Below, piece by piece: positions 23,801 through 35,309 of a DNA stretch of 64,000 nt. The position numbers and the translations under genes were made by a program. The notes under the pieces were generated by a model. That model had not been told where the DNA came from and did not search any database. It saw only the letters and a list, made by a program, of their open reading frames with translations. Origin of the DNA: Heterobilharzia americana (taxonomy: Eukaryota; Platyhelminthes; Trematoda; Strigeidida; Schistosomatidae); the NCBI GenBank assembly GCA_944470555.2, contig OX104127.1, positions 91,722,708 through 91,786,707 of the forward strand, given 5' to 3'. How positions within the stretch are numbered: position 1 is the first letter of the stretch; each line of letters opens with the position of its first letter.

Positions 23801-23997
23801 GTTAAGTTTAAATGAGAAAAGAAATTTATTCAATCAACGTGATCAACAGGGACAATACAGTTTAACAAATAAAACCTTGAATATTTCTACAGAACCAGTT
23901 AAACGTGTTATACGTCGTAAAACGCAACCAATTACATTGGATGATTTAGCACGAGCAAATCAACTTATTTTAGAACGATATTATGGTAAACACCTTG
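23801..23997 (+). CDS. SVIL: Supervillin-like protein, exon a (first one supported)
   Basis: A 197-base exon between acceptor attgtag and donor g/gtaagt. Entry takes one base, exit leaves one base, and 65 codons are open. The peptide is polar and basic: NEKRNLFNQRDQQG, then VKRVIRRKTQPITLDDLARAN and LILERYYGKHL. No known domain is visible. Its place in the gene rests on frame continuity with the next nine exons. Supervillin N-terminal halves are long, poorly conserved and disordered, which fits. Earlier exons, including the start codon, are not identified; the entry phase requires at least one upstream. Confidence 0.75.
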
Positions 23998-24737
23998 GTA
24001 AGTAATATATGTATATTTATGCATATTCATCAACAATTTTCATAATATATTTACTCAAAATGTTAAAGTCACGAGAAAATAGTTTTTAAATGCAAAATAA
24101 TAAGATGTAAGTTTTTTGAACCATATAGTGTGTTTGTACAAAACATTTCAAAGAATTCGATCATACACGTATCTATCATATGAAAATTCACAAGGATATA
24201 GGATGAGAATGTTAAAACAAATTAAGTGGAAAGGTCGAAAAAGCAATAGAGCAAAAAATGATAATACTTGAACTTGGTTTCCAGTTGAATTTTTTACCAA
24301 GGGAGATTTAATGTGATAACAAATTGTTTTTGAAAACACAAGTATGGTTTAAACTACCTAATAGCTAAAATTTCAACAATTTTAAGGATCCATCCATAAC
24401 ACGTTTTGTAAATAGGTATAAAGGAAGTAGCAATGTCAATCCTATGGCCTATCTCAACGATATGTAGCGTGATCGAAGAACTTGGACATTTGCTTTCAAC
24501 ATTTATCGGTTCAGATGATTTAATCGCTTCGGAAGCCACACTGAAATAAGCTCCAAGTCTCTTACTTGCAGGATCTAGGAGTTCTTCTTGTGTATTTGTC
24601 ACCACATGTATTGAAAATGACTTAAATAATTTGATATCTCATACATTTTGTTCCAAATTTGAGCAAATGAACAGAAGACTCATTCACAGAATGACGCAGT
24701 TTCACCTTATTGTGTTGTAGTCTGCTTGGTTGCTAGC

Positions 24738-24900
24738 AGAGGAACTCAGGACACGTGTTTCATCCTGTTTAAGACTCATCACTCACTTGTACCAGCACCT
24801 AAATGAATGATATTATTCCTACCGGGACTCGAACCTAGTACCTATCCCCTCAAACGCCACTAGGGAACAATGGTCATCTCTTGTGTAGCGGGTTGTTGTT
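24738..24900 (-). repeat. Sm-alpha SINE-like element with hammerhead remnant, antisense in intron a-b
   Basis: Minus strand: an eroded A box near 24874, then a perfect B box GGTTCGAGTCC (24825-24835). The ribozyme region at 24738-24796 reads GUGAUGA, GUCUUAAACAGGAU, GAAA, CACGUGU, C, CUGAGUUCC. Only the first core base (C3 to G) spoils the core. Helix III ACACGUGU and the GUC cleavage triplet are intact. Known hammerheads need the C3-G8 pair, so cleavage is unlikely. Confidence 0.72.
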
Positions 24901-25020
24901 TGATGCTGGTAATCTTTCATTGTTGAATTGGGTCGAAATAGCTAGACCTCTGTTAGCAGATGAACTGCATGCTACTCCCTTGATACTTCCTGAGTATTTC
25001 ACTTCAATGTCTCACTCCAG

Positions 25021-25179
25021 GTGAGCAGCAGCTTACATACGATTACATGGATAATTCTCGTCCAATGTACAAGCCAACAGAAATTCAAAAAGAAGCTGCT
25101 AAAAGAGAAAATTCTAAGCTCACCGATAACTGGAGGTCATCACAATCAATAAATGTGATCAAAACTCATCAAATAGAAA
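25021..25179 (+). CDS. SVIL: Supervillin-like protein, exon b
   Basis: Acceptor ctcactccag and donor gaaa/gtaaga bound 159 bases, with two leading bases, 52 codons and one trailing base. This joins in frame to exon a across a 1,023-base intron. The peptide begins EQQLTYDYMDNSRPMYK and is rich in Lys, Glu and Ser (EIQKEAAKREN, DNWRSSQSINV). It has no catalytic motif and is probably part of the disordered N-terminal region. The intron before it carries an Sm-alpha hammerhead remnant (24738-24900). Confidence 0.8.
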
Positions 25180-25804
25180 GTAAGACATTCTGTAGCCGAG
25201 ATAAAGTAAAGAGAGATTCATTCTCTCACTTTTTTTAGGCCGCTGCTTTCGCATGAAGTTTTGTCTAACTGAAAACACTTTCATGGGACTAAAGTTATAG
25301 ATTTAATCGCATATAGATAACCACTCACCTTGACTGATATTCTGGGCAATTTTAATCTGCATCCAGCTAATGAACTTCTGTGAAACGATCTGAAATCTTT
25401 TATTGTATCGATTCAATATTTGTTTAAATATGCATGGTACAAAAAGGGAGAGTTTGCCAACCAGTTAAGATAAAGTATTGCTGTCAGTGAAGACTTTACA
25501 CGAAAGCACTTTTTTATGAAATCATATAAGTTGAAATGACCACAACCCGTTTCTTTTACGTAAATCAACAACACAACTTGACATTATCGTTTCTAAAGCA
25601 ATAAAAACAGGCTGGAATAGACTTTATGATAGGTAAATAGATAAGTTACAAAACCAATAATTCATTAGCTGCTAGTTTGTGCATTTCTGTAGTTGCATAA
25701 ACTGATTCTTTCCCTATTCATTTATGAACACTTAACATTATTTAATTGTACATGTATCGAATTCCTATCCTTTCATCTCGTTTTTGCAAATGGTATTTTC
25801 ATTT

Positions 25805-26125
25805 TTGGGGTTTGTGACGATTTATTGATTTCAAGTTGGTATTCATTACGATCTGGCATCAGCTGGAGAAACATTGAAAAATATTCAACCACGGTGCTGA
25901 ATGAAGGTCACGCCATATTGTAAATTGACAGAAATAGGAAGATATGGGCCACTGAACTCTGTCTGACCCAGTGGCTCATTGGTAACCTGGTTGCCGCCAA
26001 AGTAGTAGGTCCTGAGTTTGATCTCTGGGGGGTAGTCGTGGGTGCGCACACCTGAGAAGTCCCATACTGGCGAAGAACAGCTGGTTGGGCTACCAGGTTC
26101 CTTGCGACTCTGCGACTGATAAATA
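25805..26125. repeat. SINE-B composite, head-to-head
   Basis: The left arm (minus) has the shared tail tcaagttggtattcat.acgatctg.catcagctggag. The right arm (plus) has a perfect A box TGGCTCATTGG at 25972-25982 and a weak B box. It then has a hammerhead-like CUGAGAA, GUCCCAUACUGGC, GAAG, ACAGCUGG (26056-26090), which is broken in both core strands. Between the arms lies the unit cacgccatat.gt.aa.tgacagaaa, shared with 35440 and 48180. Confidence 0.65.
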
Positions 26126-29100
26126 TAAACATGAAACTCTTTATTGTTTCAGAAGTGGTGATAAATGTAATATTATGTGAACTGATTAATCATTACAGTG
26201 GATTGTTCTATACTTTCCCTTTCCGGACAGTAATGATGATTACAGCCTTGATCAGTATTAAACAACGTGATATTGGCAACTGATATTATCTTCAGCATGT
26301 GAGAAATGCTTGTGGAGGCGTGTGAAAGTAGTTATAAAGTTGTAATATCATATAGTATGCCTCAGGCGTCAAGAGTACTTGCATGTTAATTCTTTCTTCC
26401 AATGTTTCTATAGAACAAAAAGCTTGCACATCTTTGACTAATCCCCGTCTGTGAGTGCTCCAGGTATCCATAATATTTTACTCTCTTCTGTTTACTATCG
26501 GTGTCTCAATCATGTTATCAGATATATCCTTCAAGTCCGGTCTCTCTTTGAAGTATTTAAGTGATTCAGGATTACAATGAAAGGCTCTTGTTCCAAAGAG
26601 CGAATATTTTGACTACGTCTATGACTATGATATATAATCAGATCTGTAAAGTATCATCACTTCTTGAGATTTTGTAATGGCCTAAATAATGAGTGTTTAT
26701 ATCATTGACTCCATCAACGTCCTAGCAACTGCTTTCCATCAAATAACAGCAGTTAGGAAATTTAGAATTTAGCACCTAGATTAGTTTTGAAAAGTGTAGC
26801 TGTTGTGATCAGATAGTGTGACACGTGACGACAAGATGTTGACGAAGTGTAGAAAAACTAGAGACAACTACTCAACCAAAACTCGAAATCATCATCAAGG
26901 CATAAATATTCATTACACCATCGATCATCATCCAGTACCAATACAAGTCTATCAAAACGTGGCCGTCTCAGAGAGTCCAACTGATCATATTCCATATATT
27001 TTTCTTGGTTTGTTAATTCTATCCAATGGCTTACTAACCGTCAAACGTTTATTCGGTAATTTTAGTCGTAATTATTTTACTATAGAAGTGTGCGGTACTT
27101 GTAACAAGGCCAGTTAGTGATACTGGACTTGATAGGAACAAGAACTTTTACTGCTGCACAGTTACAAACATATCAGATGTTTGGAGATAATCGGCAGGTA
27201 GTTCTCAAATTAGATATCCTGCCTGTTGGCTCTCGTTAGCAAGGCGTTATCTATAAACCTCAAAGGAACTTATCTCCCCTAAGCTTATCAAGCCCGCATC
27301 ACCCATCGTTGCACTCAGAAACACTACAACTCGATTCCTTGGATCACTTATGATCATAAGTAGAATTGGATCACACGCTTTCGTTAGCCGCCGGAGAGTA
27401 ACTAATTTCATTATGTCTAGTCCTAAGCATTGAACGAATGGTTATTGGTTTAACCACTCTGAAGCAAGGGGGTTATTTATACACTTTTGATGAACTGAGA
27501 TATAGAAATTTGTTTTTTCTGCCATATATGAAATACTGCAATCAATTTTAAAGACTTAAATTGTTTGTGATGGAAAATTAGAGCTGCAACTGGCCAGGGA
27601 AATATGATCGTTATATTCTTCGAAAGTTACCCGGTCAATTCGGATAACATTGGAATTAGCTATTAAGTGATTTCAGGAGGGCTGAATAAGTTGTGGCATA
27701 CACAGTGAAATATTCAGAAAATGTCTGTTTTAATTTTGCGAAAGCGGTAGGATTAAATTAAAACTTTCTTGTATAAACAAGCAAGTTTACCATAATGCAA
27801 AATGTATGCTTAAACAATGAAAATTAGATAGTAATCGGTCCAACAGCAGTATGAACAGTTCAGGTTACTCAACGTGGACCCAAGCTCAGCATCTTCTATC
27901 AGTTTCTCCTTGGATTCCATTGTTACCCTATTCACCATTACTATCAAATCGTTAGTTAAGTTCATGTCCGGATGAATGTTTGGAAACTTCATCAGTTATT
28001 TGAACTTTTTGTCTCTATTCCATAAATTCACGTTTATAATTTACTGAAAGTCGCCTGCAAATCTCGTATGATATAATTATTAATACTATTTAGCATAAAC
28101 TAGAGAATAGTCTTGTTATTCTATGACCTTAATAATTTATCAGTTAGCAGCTTATCAACAATTCAACATATATTATGAATAGTGAGTGCTGTTGAATTCT
28201 GTAAATCAACCTTATTGGGAGCTTGAAATTATGAAATGATGAGGTTTCAGACCTATAAAGTCACTTTTCACCCTAAGCAGCTCATTTTCTAGTATACAGA
28301 CATTCACTAACGCAGTATAACAACGTTGTTTACGAAAGCCAAGACCACAACCACACATTCACACACACACACACACAGAAATACGCTTTTTACTCTATTG
28401 TTAGCCTTCTTACTATCGTCAGAACATGTGAATATGAGTTGAAGTATTCTATTAAACTACAATGACGCTGTTGTCATCATCATAACTGGAAAATGTTCTT
28501 CAACTAATTAATATGAATATCTACCATAACAACTACGAGGATTGCTCCTTATTATTTTCATTTATAGTTTGAAAGATCTATGCAGTCGCATAGGAGCTTT
28601 ATTAGATCTACACAAAATCCATCCTGTTAATAACAAAACAATGGTTTATAGAAGAGAAATCACTCGTAACAGAGGCAGATAGTCATATCAACGAAAGTCA
28701 TAGATAGAATTGCATTAGTTTAAATAGTGACACTTTACGAAAGCTTTGAAGAGGAGCGAATAAACTTAAATGACGTTTCTGAGAAAGGAACATAAATAAA
28801 AAAGTTAACAGTGTATGAAATTTCGATGATGTCAGAAGGTGTATACACAAATGTTACTATGGCTGATTTTGGATCCCATCCGTAACCCTTAATTTCTATC
28901 ATCCTGAGAAGTTCATTGGGATGGCTTACATGTCCTTACAGAGTTTAAGTCAAATGTTAGATGATTTATGGATTGATGTCATGGCCTGAATTGATTAGCT
29001 GTGGTGTTCCTTCAAAGTAATCCTAGTATCCCATGTCAAGGTAGCTGACGACTTGAAAATTTGTTGCATATGTCAGTAGAAGTTCGTTACTTCATTAACT

Positions 29101-30496
29101 GACTCACTTTAATTGTCTTTTACTCTATGCCCAACTTTAGCATCAATCACATAGTAGTACTACGAGACATGAGAAATGCTAAGCAGACATCACAGACATT
29201 CGTCCCCACTTTTTTCCACCCTCAACGTCCATAACTCATAGTATCATGGTGGGACGCAGTTACTAATTGTGTACTGCACTTTCCTTTGATAGTCAGTCAC
29301 ATATCTTGAGGGTGAATTTTGATTTCACCTTTTCAATCCGGCTTGAGATTTCACTTCCGTCAGATTGGGTAATACATTTTAAAGCTCCCATTCCAATTTT
29401 CAAGCAAAAAGATGGTATGGACTAGTCCTTAAGCAAGTGATAAGTACTAAAAACACATGCCAACAATAATAAGACCGGTGATAAAAGCGTTCCAAAGACT
29501 GCATTTTGACAGCTTCATGATGTTTTTGTGGGGCTTTCGTGAACTACAAAATTTCATTTGATACTAAACAGGTTGTATCGAGTTGGGCTTCAACTTTTAT
29601 TTACTTCGTCTGCGTACTTATAAGTAGCTTAAAATCACCTTCGTCAATTTGTGGCAAAACACAATCATCCTGTTATGTGGGTTTGGAAACATAGAGAATC
29701 AAGTTTCTTTATAACATTTTTTCAATAAGTCCTCACCTATTTTCAAATGATTTATTGGTTAACAGCCTAGTTAAAGTATTTCCACTTATGTAATTGGACT
29801 CATTAGTATTGTACTAAAAACAACAGGAATGCGAGCATATATTCAAAAGCAATTAGCAGCAATAAGACAGGAGTGACAAAATTTTGTAAATCATGGTTCT
29901 TTACTCTGTTATAAATCCAAGAATCTGGAAATTTTCTACTTCCCTACTAATTAACTGTCGATTACGTGTGGGAATATTTCGTCCCATTATGTGGTATGTG
30001 CAAAGATTGTTATTTATGAACCCTGAATATTTGCGCTTGTGAAAGGAAATTATTTGTAATAATAAGGAATATTCTGTCTAAAATATTGTAGAAAAATGTA
30101 TGATTAAGAAAACGTATAATGGGCGACATAATTTTTCGAAATCTATTTTGGTTAGTTTTCAATGTTGGCTTCATGTAAATATGTGTATATATTCTAGAAA
30201 GCCAGTAAATTTGTCCTTGGAATACCAGAGTTCTCAGATTAAATATATGCTTTAGAGAGCATAATATACCGAACCTAGTAGATTTTTATGCACTGGTTAG
30301 TGATCAGACGAATATTCAACCACTGAGCAACCTGAATAGTTAGAAACCACCGGAGCTTTTCGGTAGATTTCTCCAGGCAGCTAGACTATGGTGGTTTAAG
30401 CACCGACTATCCCTTTAGTGTGTTCAGGACTAAGGTTATCGGAGATATACGCGAGAAAATTCCGCTCAAGAAGTCAGAGAGCACGTCAGCTAGGGC
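26126..30496. other. Intronic sequence with few recognised features
   Basis: This lies within the 12.4-kb intron b-c. A repeat of the third family is at about 27225-27345 and a (CA)n run at 28361-28378. Open frames at 26818-27117 (99 codons, plus) and 27810-27992 (60 codons, minus) look somewhat protein-like but have no recognisable domain or in-phase splice sites. Confidence 0.5.
27225..27345. repeat. Dispersed repeat, third family
   Basis: ttggctctcgttagcaaggcgt, then cctcaaaggaacttatctcccct, resembles 2270-2330 and 14060-14105. Confidence 0.4.
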
Positions 30497-31557
30497 TACT
30501 GTTGTGTCGCTTCTATTGCATACATTTCGTATTGATCGACGAACAAAGATTCAGTAATCAGTCTCTCTATCCACCTATTTATATTGCAATTTAATACTGT
30601 ATAGTGGTTTTATCACACCATGTTGTGTGGTTGTATGCTAAGTCACACATTACAATAGACGAGTTCCCTTCTACATTATCCGTCCTATTAGGGTCTGTCA
30701 TTCCACAGTTAGCTAAATTCATATGTTCCGCTATCCCAACTGATCCCAATCAACCGGGCTACTTTCACATATGTACTTGACCTCTCAGTCATCACATGGA
30801 ATTTGATAGATCACATTGTTTTGTTTAATTCGTCATATTGGATCCTGAAGCAACCGACAAAGCTCATTTCTGAAGAACCTACATAAAATTTCAGATGTAC
30901 CTTCCTTATAGGGTAACATGATGGAGGCCGGCAACTCCTTTCTACTTGTGATGTCGTTATTATTCATACTCGTGTTACTGTTGTCTTTTGGTTTCTTGTG
31001 TATTCGTACGAATTTCTTAATGAATGGTAGTGGATATTTATTAGTGAGTAAAGTTTTCTCCATGTGTTTCAATCCCCATTGTAAGTCTTTCCACTAACTA
31101 GTCAGATGTATAGCCCCATCATTCAGACATTCGAACAAACCAATCTTAACTGGATGAGATGACCTGAAACCTAGATACTTGTTGGAATGCATCGGTCTCC
31201 TGTAGACTGTAGTGCCCAAACCTGTCTGTCCTTTGTTTCATTGTGCAATCCAAAATAGGTAATTCTCCTTATTCATTCTCTACCTCGTGAGTGAATTGGA
31301 TTGTGCCTACTACTGAGTTTATACGTGTGGGGAAATTGTCAATACATTCTGATTTCAACACAGCGAATGTGTCATCCACATATCGACACCATGTTTTTGG
31401 TGAAGGATTAAACGTTTGTAACGCCATGTTCTCCCAACTATCCATAAACTTACCTGATCCGACTGGGGATATTGGTGATTGCATTGCTACTCCTTCTGTT
31501 TGTCTGTATATTTTGTCTTGAAGTTGGAAGAATGTGGAGGTCGGGCACAACTGTTTT
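30497..31557 (-). mobile_element. Penelope-like element fragment (RT and EN), copy 1 of a duplication
   Basis: The minus strand has the RT block at 31550-31269: DKIYRQTEGVAMQSPISPV, then WENMALQTFNPSPKTW and CRYVDDTFAVLKSE with the catalytic YVDD. The EN linker at 31072-30833 has ASIMLPYKEGTSEILCRFF. The EN tail is corrupted down to about 30497. The 5' part of the RT is absent. Differences from the copy at 40631 are rare, so the two are recent duplicates. The RT frame is open over 93 codons but cannot make an enzyme. Confidence 0.85.
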
Positions 31558-32958
31558 TGAGTCTAGTATAAACAGGTGGAGAGAGGGAGAGAGAGAGAGA
31601 GATACTGACTGATCGATTACTGAATCTTTGTTCGTCGAATCAACACTGCATACATCTCATAGAAAGGACGCAACACTTATGTCAGAGATGTGGGAAAGTT
31701 TACTATGAATAGAAAGAGAGAATGGGAGATGACAGGACTATCAAATCAGATGTTGAAATTGATGTGATAACATTGATATGATTATTGGGGATAATTTATG
31801 CACAAAACGTCGTCATCAAGTAAATAAGTCGGTATCACTTAGTGATATAAATCGAAATGTTAAGGTAAGACTATGAAATAAAAAATACTTTTATTTCATG
31901 CTTATCTATGGATTTTGTGTGTGGAAATCCAGTATTTCGCCGATTCGAAGGGGAAGAAAATATGCAAGGTTGGCAGAAATTTTCCTAGCCTGTATGTAAC
32001 TATGAAACGCGATATTGTCAGAACAGTATGATTAGTGTCAAAGGGGTGTTCAGTTGCTGCAATATTCAAGGAGTTACTGTCACTTTTTCCAGTCATACAG
32101 GACAGTACTCTTAAGTCTTTTTGAATGTGTTTCTCATTGGACTACCGACACACCTTACTCTACAGGAACAGGTGAAATGGTTTGCATACTGACGTCATTT
32201 CAAGTTTAGTGAACAAGAAGTACAGGAGAATATTGGAAATAAATATATAACGTTTCCTCATCTTGTAATAAGATGCTGGAGAGGGTCAAAATGAAGAAAT
32301 AGTGATTACTACTACTCTAAACTTTGTGATCAATAGGAATGAGTGATAATTGACAAGTGAAGGCTAAAAGGTATGGCGCACTTATGCAAAATGCAGCAGG
32401 CCGGACACTATGTTACTGATTTTAGTAAGTAGGCTTTACTTGATAGGTTGACATTTATACAGAATGAAGAAGATGCTGGTAGGTATCCAGGAGACCTATG
32501 GTTAAAACAATATCCGGATAATAAGTATTCGGATTATTAACCGAAATAAAGATACCTGAAGCGATTTTATGATTAATCTAACAGTCATCTTCATTCAGTA
32601 ATTCCCATTAGTTAGTGTAAGCGTCAAAATACTTGGCAGCGAAATGATTATGACATCGAAATGAGACTTGTAATTTCTTGTTTCACATAATGGGCGACGA
32701 TAAATGTTAGTGGTTGGAGGGGCAGTCGTAAGTAACCAGTAAAGTTGGGTTTATTGATGCAGTTGTCTAGGGGAAGAAAGGGTAACTTGTAGGCTTCATT
32801 CCTTAAAGTCATTTGGGAATACTTCCAGTATTGATTCATCTGCAGGTTTGTGGTTATTCATCGTGAGCTGACATCATAAAGGGAGTGACTGAGAACCCGG
32901 GGTACTGAACAGATATTTCCTTCGAGGACAGGAATCCTCAGCAGTGCGCACACATGAA
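30537..32958 (+). repeat. 2.42-kb direct duplication, copy 1
   Basis: Near-identical (by eye well above 95 per cent) to 40631-43048, in the same orientation. The block holds the PLE pieces, about 1 kb of unassigned sequence (31871-32834) and a SINE-B remnant in which the right edge falls (cctcagcagtgcgcacacatgaa). Beyond this edge the copies differ at once. At the left edge they diverge inside PLE sequence. Confidence 0.93.
31570..31870 (+). mobile_element. Inverted PLE 3' end (EN tail and terminal repeat), copy 1
   Basis: The plus strand carries ggtggagagaggga...gatcgattactgaatctttgttc.tcg.atcaacac, matching the EN C-terminus at 58540-58600. It continues as atgtgggaaagtttactat and a degenerate terminal repeat with aaaacgtcgtcatcaag. 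It abuts the minus-strand RT fragment, so two truncated PLE pieces face away from each other. Inverted terminal pieces of this kind are known for Penelope-type insertions. Confidence 0.6.
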
Positions 32959-32962
32959 CATG
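32835..32962 (-). repeat. SINE-B ribozyme half at duplication edge
   Basis: The minus strand reads GUGCGCACUG, CUGAGGA, UUCCUGUCCUCGAAG, GAAA, UAUCUGUUCAGUACC. CUGAGGA, GAAA and most of helix I are recognisable. Helix II and the cleavage triplet (GUU) are altered. The same remnant ends the second copy at 42925-43052. Confidence 0.6.
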
Positions 32963-33479
32963 GAAACATAGGTTCCGCAGCTAGCAATTAGTCAGAATCC
33001 AATGGTTCACCTTTTTAATGTACTTCTGTCAATTCTCGATATAGCGTGACTCTCATCCAGTGCTATAGTTGAGTACTCGTCCTCATGTTGAATTTGGTTC
33101 ATGCATCCAATATTATTTATCCTTTATTTTCATGTAACAGGTATGCTAGTAAATTATCTTAGCTGTTTCATATCGCCATTCAAAAATCTTACTGTCACAG
33201 AATACGGTTGGCTTATCATATTTCTTTTCAATGGTTAGAGTAATCCAAACTATGATTCAAAAAATGGAATCTTAATAAGATCTTCAGTTTTGCCTGTAAT
33301 TTTTGAGTACTTTCATGTTTTCTTTGTTCTGATGCTGCCTATTTTCTAGATATGTCATAATTATCTTCAAAAAGGATGCTTTTCTAATAATTTAGAGGTT
33401 GATGAAGTCTTTACGATGAGAAAGAAGTACGTTGTCAATGTCAAAAGTAGATGAATGTTTTAACTTCTTCTTTACTTCA

Positions 33480-34215
33480 TAATAGATTTGTTTATTTGGT
33501 TTATAACACACAGTGATCTAGTATTATTAACGTGATGACGTTTCGAGCATCATTTATTACTGTTCATCATCAGATCAATGTTATCAACCTACTTTCGACA
33601 TTTGATTTGTATAGTTATGTCACTTTATATGACTTGTTTTTATTGATAGCAAAATTTTCCATATCTCTGGTATAGGTGTTGCGTCATTTCTATTACATGT
33701 GTTGAGTGTTGATCCGATGAACAAAGATTCTGTAGTCAATCTCTCTCTCCATCCAGTTATATTGGATTTAGGTACAGTGGCTTTATCCCACCATGTTGTG
33801 TGGTTGTGTGTTAATGCATGCATGGCAATAGCCGAGTGCTTTTCTAGATTATTGATCTTATTTAGGTCTGTTATTCTATTCTTAGATAAATTCCTATGTT
33901 CGGCTATTCTAACTCACCCCAACCAACTAGTTTGACCTCTATACTTGACTTCACAGACATCACATGGTATTTGATAGATTATATTACTTTGCTTAAATGG
34001 TTCTATCGGATAATTAAGCCGACAAAGTTTATCTCTGACTGAGTTTGTAGGTCTAAATGCCACCCTTATTCCAGCTGTGTTGAGGATTCTACGTAATTTT
34101 TTCCGAAATCACTGATATGATTTCCTCAGGAATACATCAAAGTAGTCGTATTTACACTCTAGAGCATACAGAAATGTTTCTTTTCAAAGAATTCCCTATA
34201 ATAATCGTCTTCTTC
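33480..34215 (-). mobile_element. Penelope-like element 3' end with GIY-YIG endonuclease
   Basis: The minus strand from about 34110 reads KKLRRILNTAG, VRDKLCRLNYPIEPFKQ, NIIYQIPCDVCEVKYRGQTS, VRIAEHRN and MHALTHNHTTWWDKA. It goes on with WRERLTTESLFIGSTLNTCN and ends IKTSHIK. The order YQIPC - Y.GQT - R..EH - E is that of a retroelement GIY-YIG nuclease that nicks target DNA; YIG is YRG here. One stop interrupts it before VRIAEH. Downstream lies the PLE terminal repeat with a hammerhead motif at 33521-33582. This is the best-preserved EN of the window. Confidence 0.85.
33521..33582 (-). ncRNA. Hammerhead-like motif in the PLE terminal repeat
   Basis: Minus strand: AUUGAU, CUGAUGA (33567-33573), a helix II of GAACA against UGCUC with one mismatch, GAAA (33541-33544), helix III ACGU-CAUC-ACGU (33530-33541), U, AAUAAU. 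Helix I AUUGAU against AAUAAU pairs five of six. The cleavage triplet would be GUU. Hammerheads in PLE terminal repeats have been described in other eukaryotes. The helices here are weak, so the call rests on the conserved cores and perfect helix III. Degenerate versions lie at 6720, 13650, 40490 and 58725. Confidence 0.6.
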
Positions 34216-34944
34216 ACTAACTGAAGAAGATCTTAACACCCTGAAGGTAACCAAGATGAACACACAGTTCTCCTAATATTTCACCCCATAGGAAATTCAA
34301 CTTCCATTTGGGCATTTCAAAGCTACTAACTTAGGCAGTAGAAGTGCGGTTACTAGCTGAAAGTGTTTAAATAAAAAAATGGCATTGGGTCAATGTGAAT
34401 TACTATACGTGTATCAGATGTTCAGGATATGTCATGAGAAAGTTCAAAACCTTAGACTCACTGACTATCAAAGTTTAGATATGGAAACAAGATAGATTAT
34501 TATCCTTAGATTCCAACAATGAACTTGAAGCAGCTAACATGAGAAACAGAGCACTATGCTATCATTTTGCTTGTCATCTAAATCAATAGACTTCGACCAT
34601 ATCGGTTATTGTCTAGTGGTTAGTTCATCCTGCTAACGATTAGTCTAACCATTTCATTGTTTTAATAACACATAGTCTTTCAACATTTAGGCAATTAAAA
34701 ACAGAAATAACTTCATGAAGCGAACTATCTTAAATAAATATCTTCAGTTAGTCTGTTTATTCCAAAATGTAAGAATTAGATATACTCGTGTTATAAATAA
34801 TATGACCGATAGGCAAACTGTTCAGTATCACAATATTTCTAGGTCATTTTGATTCAGCATAACAATGAGATATTTCAAGTGTCAATATAATAAAGTTTCC
34901 AGATACCCAAAATTCGCTTTTAAATATATCGAACTGTTGAACTT

Positions 34945-35190
34945 GAGGGGTTTGTAGGGATTTGGTGATTTTTCAATTTGGCATTCACCATTGACTGACA
35001 TCAATTTGGGGAACACTAGAAACCTTGGAACACTGGACAGCTGTTTCGTCTTAGTATGGCACTCCTCAGCAGTGCACACCCATAACCCTGCGCCACCAGA
35101 GTTCGAACCCAACGTGCTCAGTTTCGTGGCCAGCAAGTTACCATTGAGCCACTGGTCTAATGGTCCACGACGTAGTGAGACCACCAACCA
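34945..35190 (-). repeat. SINE-B element, nearly complete, with hammerhead core intact
   Basis: Minus strand order: A box TGGCTCAATGG (35141-35151, perfect), then B box GGTTCGAACTC near 35100-35110. The ribozyme lies at 35030-35077: helix I GCACUG with CAGUGU, CUGAGGA, a weak helix II (GUGC with AGAC), GAAA, helix III ACAGCUGU and cleavage triplet GUC. The tail (ccaaattgatgtcagtcaatggtgaatgcca) ends in the repeat common to all SINE-B copies. Only helix II is damaged. Confidence 0.72.
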
Positions 35191-35309
35191 GTGTCATCGA
35201 AGAGTGTTTGACCTCACGGCCACCAGGTTTTCCCCACCGGTCACGACTTCTTACTGGAACTTAAGGATTCACATCTCGAAACTAGTCACCAGTCAACACT
35301 ATATCAGTT

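Noticed and set aside
24354..24605. 83-codon minus-strand ORF (EELLDPASKRLGAYFSVAS)
   Set aside because: Looks protein-like but matches no family I know and has no neighbouring exon or element context.
26818..27117. 99-codon plus-strand ORF with a hydrophobic stretch (YIFLGLLILSNGLL)
   Set aside because: No acceptor/donor pair gives the phase needed between exons b and c, no domain is recognised, and one hydrophobic run in AT-rich DNA is weak evidence.
34610..34655. tRNA-like words (tgtctagtggttag) and a similar A-box-like site near 36898
   Set aside because: No matching B box or cloverleaf; probably an old SINE trace or chance.
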